This document shows, piece after piece, positions 53,092 to 58,254 of a stretch of DNA of 58,254 bases. How positions within the stretch are numbered: the stretch's first letter is position 1; the number at the start of each line of letters is the position of its first letter. Source of the DNA: Lacticaseibacillus sharpeae JCM 1186 = DSM 20505 (GTDB lineage: Bacteria > Bacillota > Bacilli > Lactobacillales > Lactobacillaceae); assembly GCF_001436225.1 (NCBI RefSeq), contig NZ_AYYO01000016.1:1-58254 (forward strand), read 5' to 3'. The position numbers and the translations under genes were made by a program. A model generated the notes under the pieces. The model saw only the letters and a program-made list of their open reading frames with translations, was not told the DNA's origin and made no database searches.

Positions 53092-54249
53092 ATGAGTTAT
53101 TACATTCACGCGGCTAAGTTCTTCCTGAAGAACGTGACCGAAAACGGCGGGTACCTTGAAATCACGGATGACGGCAAGTTTGGGGACTACTACCCCGCAA
53201 GCCAGAAGCCAGAAGGTGAGATCAAGGACCTGGGTGACCAGTGGATTGCCCCTGGTTTGGTTGACACGCACATTCACGGTTTGCTTGGCCACGACGTAAT
53301 GGACAACAACTGGGATGATATCCAAGAAATGAGTGAAGGTCTGCTTTCTTGTGGGGTAACCTCATGGCTGCCAACCACGCTGACCGGTTCCTTTGACCAG
53401 CTGAACGCCGTATGTAAGACCATCGGCGACCACAAGGGTGAAGAAGACGGCGCCAAGATTCAGGGGATTTACTTCGAAGGTCCTTACTTCACCGAAGAAC
53501 ACAAAGGGGCCCAGAACCCTAAGTACTTCAAGGACCCATCTGTGACCGAGTTCGACGAATGGCAGAAGAGTGCCAAGGGCTTGCTGCAGAAGATTGCGAT
53601 TGCCCCAGAACGTAAGGGTGCGGTTGCCTTCACTAAGCACGTAACTCAGTCCGGCAAGGTTGTTTCCCTGGGCCACTCCAGCGCCACCTTTGAAGAAGCC
53701 AAGGCCTGCATCGAAGCCGGTGCCTCCGTCTTCACCCACACCTTCAACGGGATGAGTGGTCTGAACCACCGCGAACCCGGGATGGTTGGGGCTGCGATGT
53801 TCACGCAGGTAGTGGACGATGAACTGATCTGCGACGGGCACCACGTACGTCCAGAAGTTGCTGCTTCCCTGATCCGCGAGAAGACCCCAGAACACGTTGC
53901 ACTCATCACGGACTGCATGCGTGCGGGCCTCATGCCTGATGGCGACTACGTACTGGGTGAATTCCCAGTTGTCGTTAAGGACGGCATGGCGAAGCTGCGT
54001 GACGGTGCCCACAGTCTGGCCGGCTCCATCCTGAAGCTGAACGACGCCATCAAGAACGTGGTGGACTGGAACGGCAACACGCCTGAAGAAGCAGTTCTGA
54101 TGGCTAGCTACGTACCAGCGAAGTCCTGCAAGGTTGCCGACAAGTGCGGCAGCATTCTGCCTGGCCGCGATGCTGACTTCATCGTTTTGAAGCCAGACAT
54201 GTCCCTGGCCGCAACGTACCTGAATGGTCAGTCACGTTACGAAGCATAG
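53092..54249 (+). CDS. nagA: N-acetylhexosamine-6-phosphate deacetylase (NagA/AgaA)
   Basis: A 385-residue amidohydrolase that removes acetate from N-acetylglucosamine- or N-acetylgalactosamine-6-phosphate. The metal motif is GLVDTHIHGLLGHD with His60 and His62; EGPYFTEEHKGAQ near residue 128 carries the metal-binding Glu. GHSSATFEE near 195 and THTFNGMSGLNHREPG near 215 form the substrate side. ITDCMRAG near 273 has the catalytic Asp. GGAG nine bases before ATG 53092 sets the start. Operon context with AgaS and a mannose-type PTS favours GalNAc-6-phosphate (AgaA), though NagA function is also possible. A weak promoter of its own lies upstream. Confidence 0.93.
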   Translation: MSYYIHAAKFFLKNVTENGGYLEITDDGKFGDYYPASQKPEGEIKDLGDQWIAPGLVDTHIHGLLGHDVMDNNWDDIQEMSEGLLSCGVTSWLPTTLTGSFDQLNAVCKTIGDHKGEEDGAKIQGIYFEGPYFTEEHKGAQNPKYFKDPSVTEFDEWQKSAKGLLQKIAIAPERKGAVAFTKHVTQSGKVVSLGHSSATFEEAKACIEAGASVFTHTFNGMSGLNHREPGMVGAAMFTQVVDDELICDGHHVRPEVAASLIREKTPEHVALITDCMRAGLMPDGDYVLGEFPVVVKDGMAKLRDGAHSLAGSILKLNDAIKNVVDWNGNTPEEAVLMASYVPAKSCKVADKCGSILPGRDADFIVLKPDMSLAATYLNGQSRYEA

Positions 54250-54259
54250 GCATTGCAAC

Positions 54260-54297
54260 AAAAAAGCTTCCGCAGTTTAATTGCGGAAGCTTTTTTC
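54260..54297. terminator. bidirectional terminator, nagA and the phosphatase gene
   Basis: AAAAAAGCTTCCGC pairs with GCGGAAGCTTTTTT around nine bases; symmetric flanks serve both directions. Confidence 0.95.
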
Positions 54298-54307
54298 GTG
54301 TTTGGAG

Positions 54308-55021
54308 TTAGTTGAGCTTGAATTCTTGGCTAGGGACGTTCTTGGTCCCGCCACCCAGTTCAACGTACTTGCGGTCGTTCGTTGTGGCAATGGTGAACTT
54401 GTCCTTGCCGAAAATCAGCTTGGAAACGGCAACGTTCTTGATGAACCCGGCATCATCAGGCATGCCGATAGAGTTAAGGAACAGCCAGATGATGGCCCCG
54501 TGCGCCACCACGAACACGCGGTGCTGGTGCTCACGTTCAGCCGTTTCGCCAATCTTGGTCAGGGCTGCGGTGAAGCGGGCGATGCTCATCTTGGCGTTTT
54601 CGGCGGTGGCCTGTCCGTGGTGGATATCGAGAATCCGCACGAGGTCGACCATCTGCTTCATGTTCAGTGAATCGACGTTGGCAATCCCGGCGTCCTTGAG
54701 CATCGCGCCGAGTGCGCCTTGCCGCTGGGTTTCGGGTTGACCGTCGAACATGCCGAAGTTCTGTTCGCGCAAACCAGACATTTGGGTTACGGCAAGCTTG
54801 TTGCCCGAAGCGGTCAGTGCGAGCTGGGCGGTGTCAACGGCGCGGCCGAGGTCGCTGGAGTATGCGGCGTCAAAGTGCACGTGTTCCTGTGCGAATCCGC
54901 GGCCAAGTGCCTGGGCGTCGGCAGCCCCGCGTTCGGTGAGGTTAGAGTTGACGATGCCCTGGACGACGCCCTTAACGTTGTACTGCGTTTCACCGTGTCG
55001 TGTGAGCCAGATTTCTACCAT
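54308..55021 (-). CDS. histidine phosphatase (phosphoglycerate mutase-like)
   Basis: A 237-residue protein of the histidine phosphatase superfamily. The catalytic motif is TRHGETQYN with His9, and SDLGRAVDTAQLAL near residue 56 follows. The acid residue region is LREQNFGMFDGQPE near 85 and the second histidine is in VFVVAHGAIIWLF near 170. It is longer than simple phosphatases of this type by about 30 residues at the C-terminus. GGAGG eight bases upstream sets the ATG. The substrate cannot be read from sequence; cofactor-dependent mutase activity is less likely than phosphatase activity. Convergent with nagA. Confidence 0.9.
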   Translation of the reverse strand: MVEIWLTRHGETQYNVKGVVQGIVNSNLTERGAADAQALGRGFAQEHVHFDAAYSSDLGRAVDTAQLALTASGNKLAVTQMSGLREQNFGMFDGQPETQRQGALGAMLKDAGIANVDSLNMKQMVDLVRILDIHHGQATAENAKMSIARFTAALTKIGETAEREHQHRVFVVAHGAIIWLFLNSIGMPDDAGFIKNVAVSKLIFGKDKFTIATTNDRKYVELGGGTKNVPSQEFKLN

Positions 55022-55271
55022 GCTGAAGTCCTCCTATAGTGTGTTTGCCGCAAGGATGCGGCACTGCGATTTATTTCCTAACCCTATCGTCGCATATCTG
55101 GCCGCAAATGTGAACGGACGGATAGTTAATCGTGGTCACGGGTGCTCGCAGGTTGGTAAGGGTAAAAGTTTGGCGAGATTGCGGGGGTTGCGTGACTTTT
55201 CCACTTACTTATTGTAAGATGAACGTGTAAATAAAGTACGGCTAAAAGGATAATCATTGGAGGCAACGGGA

Positions 55272-55601
55272 ATGATCTTGCATGGTGTACCACAGAACAT
55301 GAATGAAGTGAACAAGTTGGTTGCAGACGGAATCGCCGGGGATGCAGATACGGTAATCAAGGCCGGCCTGCAGAACTGGGCGCAGGAATTGCTGGATGAA
55401 GGCACCGAGGGCAGTTACTTCACCGCCAAGATTGATGGGACCCAGCTGCACATCACGGACATGATGGGTGCGGAGGTCGCCACACCAACGCTCGGCGGCC
55501 AAACGTACATTGAGTCGTTCAAGGAAGATGCGGCGGGCACGTTACTCAGTATTCAAAACGCCATACGCGCACTGATTGACAGCCACCAGATTCAGCTGTA
55601 A
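55272..55601 (+). CDS. hypothetical soluble protein
   Basis: A 109-residue acidic protein starting MILHGVPQNMNEVNKLVADG. A predicted helix (AGLQNWAQELLDEG) is followed by a strand-rich middle (SYFTAKIDGTQLHITDMMGA) and a C-terminal helix (LLSIQNAIRALIDSHQ). No family is recognised and there is no membrane segment. ATG 55272 is chosen because GGAGG lies eight bases upstream; a TTG at 55257 with AAAGGA seven bases upstream would add five residues and cannot be excluded. It lies alone and converges on the signal peptidase gene. Confidence 0.65.
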   Translation: MILHGVPQNMNEVNKLVADGIAGDADTVIKAGLQNWAQELLDEGTEGSYFTAKIDGTQLHITDMMGAEVATPTLGGQTYIESFKEDAAGTLLSIQNAIRALIDSHQIQL

Positions 55602-55616
55602 CTAGCATCTGTGTGC

Positions 55617-55655
55617 AGCAAAAAAACGCCCCGGGGATTGAGCCCGGGGCGTTTG
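55617..55655 (-). terminator. terminator after signal peptidase gene
   Basis: AAACGCCCCGGG pairs with CCCGGGGCGTTT; on the reverse strand a long T run follows, on the forward strand only three T, so it mainly serves the reverse gene. Confidence 0.9.
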
Positions 55656-55659
55656 CTAA

Positions 55660-56271
55660 TTAGTAGGTTTTAATTTTGTTTAATGGCCAGTAGCGGAAGA
55701 CCACGGTGGATTGAATGTCCTTCTTACCGATGAAGCCGAACGCGCGGCCGTCGTGGGAAACGTACCGGTTGTCCCCCATCACGAAGTACTTACCCTTGGG
55801 CACCGTGGTGCGGTGGGTTGAGGAGAGGGTCTTCAGTGAGAAGTCGTTGGTGAACTTCAGCGCATTGACGTTCACCCCTTGCTCGCTGGCGGAGTCTTGC
55901 AGCTCCTGCTTGATGAACTTCTGGCTGAGGTAGGACTGCTTGACCTTTTTGCCGTTGATGTAGAGCTGATCGTTCTTGCTCTCAACGGTGTCTCCAGGCA
56001 TGCCGATGACCCGCTTGATGTAGAGTTCGCCGGGTGCGGGGTTGTCAACCTTGGGCGCGTACAGCACGACGATATCGTTGCGCTTTGGCTTCTTCATGCG
56101 CAGGGAGATTAACCGGTCTCCGTTATTGAGCCCGGGCTCCATCGATGGCCCCTGAACGACATCCTTGCTGACGACGAACCGCATGAGCAGCATGGTCGCG
56201 GCGAGTACCGCAACGAATAGGGCGATAAACTGCAAAATAGATTTAATGTAATCGTTCTTATTTGACGCCAA
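55660..56271 (-). CDS. lepB: type I signal peptidase
   Basis: A 203-residue membrane peptidase that removes signal peptides from exported proteins such as the WxL and LPxTG proteins of this window. One N-terminal membrane segment (residues 11-31, ILQFIALFVAVLAATMLLM) is followed by the catalytic Ser43 in GPSMEPGL and Lys86 in YIKRVIGMPGD. The conserved FVMGDNRYVSHDGRAFG box is near residue 171. TTG at 56271 is the likely start because GGAGG lies nine bases upstream; an ATG further out at 56313 lacks a ribosome site. Length and spacing fit the Gram-positive Sip type. Confidence 0.93.
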   Translation of the reverse strand: MASNKNDYIKSILQFIALFVAVLAATMLLMRFVVSKDVVQGPSMEPGLNNGDRLISLRMKKPKRNDIVVLYAPKVDNPAPGELYIKRVIGMPGDTVESKNDQLYINGKKVKQSYLSQKFIKQELQDSASEQGVNVNALKFTNDFSLKTLSSTHRTTVPKGKYFVMGDNRYVSHDGRAFGFIGKKDIQSTVVFRYWPLNKIKTY

Positions 56272-56486
56272 TGGATTAATCCTCCAACTATAGTTGTGAT
56301 AATCATACCACATGTGCTAACGTGACGGGTGGAGACAAGTGCGAATATTCGCCTAATAGTTAAGCGCGCATATATTCGCACGCCCAGTTTTGCGTTAGAA
56401 TTATTTAACGTTAATGAACACGGACAAGATTTTGGACAAACTGCGGGTCACTTGACGCCAGAGACCAATTCTTAAGGAGACAAATA

Positions 56487-58031
56487 ATGAGTATTTTGAC
56501 GGTAACGGGCCTGAGTCAGCGGTTTGTTGATAAGCAGCTGTACACGGACGCCAGTTTCCAGGTGAACAAAGAAGACCATTTGGGGATTGTGGGCCAAAAT
56601 GGTGCGGGGAAGAGTACGCTAATCAAGATTCTGACCGGCCAGCTGGAGCCAGATGCCGGGAAGATTGTGTGGCAGAAGCACCTGCACGTGGGGTACCTTG
56701 ACCAATACGCCAACCTGACCCCGGGCCAGACCATCGGTGACTTCCTGAAGACCGCCTTTGCGGATTTGTACGCTAAGGAAGCGAAAATCAATAAGATTTA
56801 CGCTGACTACGCTGAGAATCAAGACGATGAGTTGCTTGAAAAAGCTGGTGAGCTGCAGCAAGAACTCGAAGCACGCAACTTCTATGACATCGAGACCCAA
56901 ATTGAGACGGTTGCTAGTGGGCTAGGCTTGCTCGCAATTGGTCTGGATCACAAGGTGGACCAGCTTTCTGGGGGCCAACGTTCCAAGATTATTTTGGCCA
57001 AGTTGCTGCTGGAAGAACCCGATATGCTGCTGCTCGATGAACCAACCAACTACCTGGACAAGGACCACATTGATTGGTTGGCCGACTGGCTGCAGGAGTT
57101 CGAAGGTGCCTTTATCGTAATTAGCCATGACTACGACTTCTTGCAGCGGGTGACCAACGCAATTCTGGACGTCGAGTTTGCGACGATTACTAAGTACACG
57201 GGTAGTCTGAAACAGGCGATGCGGCAGAAGGCGGCCAACGCGGAGACCTACATGAAGGCTTTCCACAAGCAGCAAGAAATGATTCAAAAAACGGAAGCGT
57301 ACATCCGTAAGTTCAAGGCCGGCAGTCGCAGTAACTCGGCGAAGAGCCGGGAGAAGCAACTGGCGCGCGTTGATCGCCTGACCCCACCTGGCAACCGGGC
57401 ACACGCGAAGATTGGCTTTCCGTTTGTGGAACAGAACAGTCAGGTGCTGGTCGACGTGAACGACCTGGTTGTTGGGTACGACAAGCCCCTGCTCAGCCCG
57501 ATGAACTTTACCATCTCCGCCGATGAGGTTCTGGTGCTTGAAGGGTTCAACGGGGTCGGAAAGTCGACACTGCTGCGGACAATTCTGGGGTTGCAGCCCG
57601 CAATCAGCGGCAACGTCGAGATTGCGCAGAACGTGGTCTTTGGTTACTTCGAACAAGAACTGAACTGGAAGGTCCCGAAGCAGACGCCGCTCCAGTTCAT
57701 GATGCAAAAGTATCCAGCAGCTAACCAGCGGACGCTGCGCCAGGTGCTCAGCCGGACCGCGTTGACTCGTGAAGAAGCAGACAAGCCCCTGATGCTTCTT
57801 TCTGGTGGTGAACAGAGCAAGGTGAAGATCGCCGACCTCATGATGCAGCCCACCAACCTGCTGGTAATGGACGAACCGACCAATCACCTGGACGACGACA
57901 CGAAGAATGCGCTGCGTCAAGCACTAATTGACTTCCCCGGCGCCGTCATCCTGGTTTCCCACGAAGAGGGCTTTTACGATGATAGTTGGGTTGATACCGT
58001 GGTGAACGTAGCGGCAATGCGCGTCGAATAA
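56487..58031 (+). CDS. ABC-F family ATPase (EttA/YbiT-like)
   Basis: A 514-residue protein with two ABC ATPase domains and no membrane part, typical of ABC-F factors that act on the ribosome. Walker A1 is GQNGAGKST near residue 36, signature 1 is LSGGQRSKI near 160, and Walker B1 is LLLDEPTNYLD. The linker contains TEAYIRKFKAGSRSNSAKSR. The second half has GFNGVGKST near 352, LSGGEQSKV and LVMDEPTNHLDDD. The length and the absence of a long C-terminal extension put it near YbiT/YkpA types. AAGGAG sets the ATG. An antibiotic-protection role is possible but not suggested by neighbours. Confidence 0.94.
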   Translation: MSILTVTGLSQRFVDKQLYTDASFQVNKEDHLGIVGQNGAGKSTLIKILTGQLEPDAGKIVWQKHLHVGYLDQYANLTPGQTIGDFLKTAFADLYAKEAKINKIYADYAENQDDELLEKAGELQQELEARNFYDIETQIETVASGLGLLAIGLDHKVDQLSGGQRSKIILAKLLLEEPDMLLLDEPTNYLDKDHIDWLADWLQEFEGAFIVISHDYDFLQRVTNAILDVEFATITKYTGSLKQAMRQKAANAETYMKAFHKQQEMIQKTEAYIRKFKAGSRSNSAKSREKQLARVDRLTPPGNRAHAKIGFPFVEQNSQVLVDVNDLVVGYDKPLLSPMNFTISADEVLVLEGFNGVGKSTLLRTILGLQPAISGNVEIAQNVVFGYFEQELNWKVPKQTPLQFMMQKYPAANQRTLRQVLSRTALTREEADKPLMLLSGGEQSKVKIADLMMQPTNLLVMDEPTNHLDDDTKNALRQALIDFPGAVILVSHEEGFYDDSWVDTVVNVAAMRVE

Positions 58032-58175
58032 CTAATGCACGCGCTGAATTAGTCAGCAAATGGTGTGCTGTTTAGCCAAATTAGCGTTGTGTTTGCAGAA
58101 ATTTCTGGCTTACATGCGCGGCGAGTAATATGTGCACTCTATATAGAAGTAAATGTAAATTAACGCTTGTGAAAT

Positions 58176-58206
58176 CGGCGGTACCCACTCGGTGCCGTCG
58201 TTTTTT
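58176..58206 (+). terminator. terminator downstream of the ABC-F gene
   Basis: A ten-pair stem CGGCGGTACC/GGTGCCGTCG (two G-U pairs) around CACTC, then six T. It lies 145 bases after the stop; the gap between holds nothing recognised. Confidence 0.75.
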
Positions 58207-58218
58207 ATGAAAAAAGGT

Positions 58219-58247
58219 TTGACACACCCCTGCACACGCGGTACTAT
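58219..58247 (+). promoter_or_regulatory. near-consensus promoter at the right edge
   Basis: TTGACA (58219-58224), 17 bases, TACTAT (58242-58247). It drives something beyond the window end. Confidence 0.7.
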
Positions 58248-58254
58248 ATTTAAG

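Overview
The window looks like a stretch of chromosome from a GC-rich member of the Lactobacillaceae, perhaps near Lacticaseibacillus. Supporting signs are low-GC-Gram-positive ribosome binding sites (GGAGG), heavy use of GTG and TTG starts, a xylulose-5-phosphate/fructose-6-phosphate phosphoketolase, WxL and LPxTG surface proteins, a mannose-family PTS, and small proteins of lactobacillus-only families. The block rsmG-noc-parA-parB-DUF951-ychF usually lies close to the replication origin. No rRNA, tRNA, insertion sequence or CRISPR array is visible.

Layout. 1-2000 is a visibly AT-rich island: an Rgg-type regulator diverges from a 15-codon peptide gene (NQLSDLDWWPLGLM after the start), followed by a secreted protein with a glycine-rich hydrophobic C-terminus and a 63-residue membrane protein that overlaps it. 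This resembles the streptococcal ComR/XIP double-tryptophan quorum-sensing systems and is the most striking feature of the window. 2200-12600 holds a purine permease, a GNAT-like protein, rarA, a small anchored protein, an ANT(6)-like nucleotidyltransferase, a YhgE/Pip membrane protein and the phosphoketolase. 13000-26400 is a cell-surface region: a WxL operon (WxL protein, DUF916/DUF3324 protein, small LPxTG protein), NADH oxidase, two small conserved proteins, and a 2,560-residue LPxTG adhesin with 15 Cna_B modules.

26400-33600 carries cvpA, two tiny overlapping reverse-strand genes, a possible structured RNA, and the chromosome-segregation block. 33600-37000 is an ABC exporter with its TetR regulator; the promoter carries TTGACT/AGTCAA operators. 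37000-41300 has guaB under PurBoxes, then mntH under two TTGAGCG-N2-CGCTCAA-type operators followed by a TetR gene that probably binds them. 41400-47100 is cell-envelope biology: a VanRS-like two-component system, a D-Ala-D-Ala carboxypeptidase, a GreA-like factor and MurE.

47300-54250 is an amino-sugar operon, probably for N-acetylgalactosamine: a GntR regulator with several dre-like operators, an AgaS-type SIS deaminase/isomerase, PTS EIIB, EIIC, EIID and EIIA, and an N-acetylhexosamine-6-phosphate deacetylase. The PTS phosphorylates the sugar on entry, the deacetylase removes acetate, and AgaS deaminates and isomerises the product. The right end has a histidine phosphatase, an unknown protein, signal peptidase I, an ABC-F ATPase and, at the very edge, a near-consensus promoter for something beyond the window.
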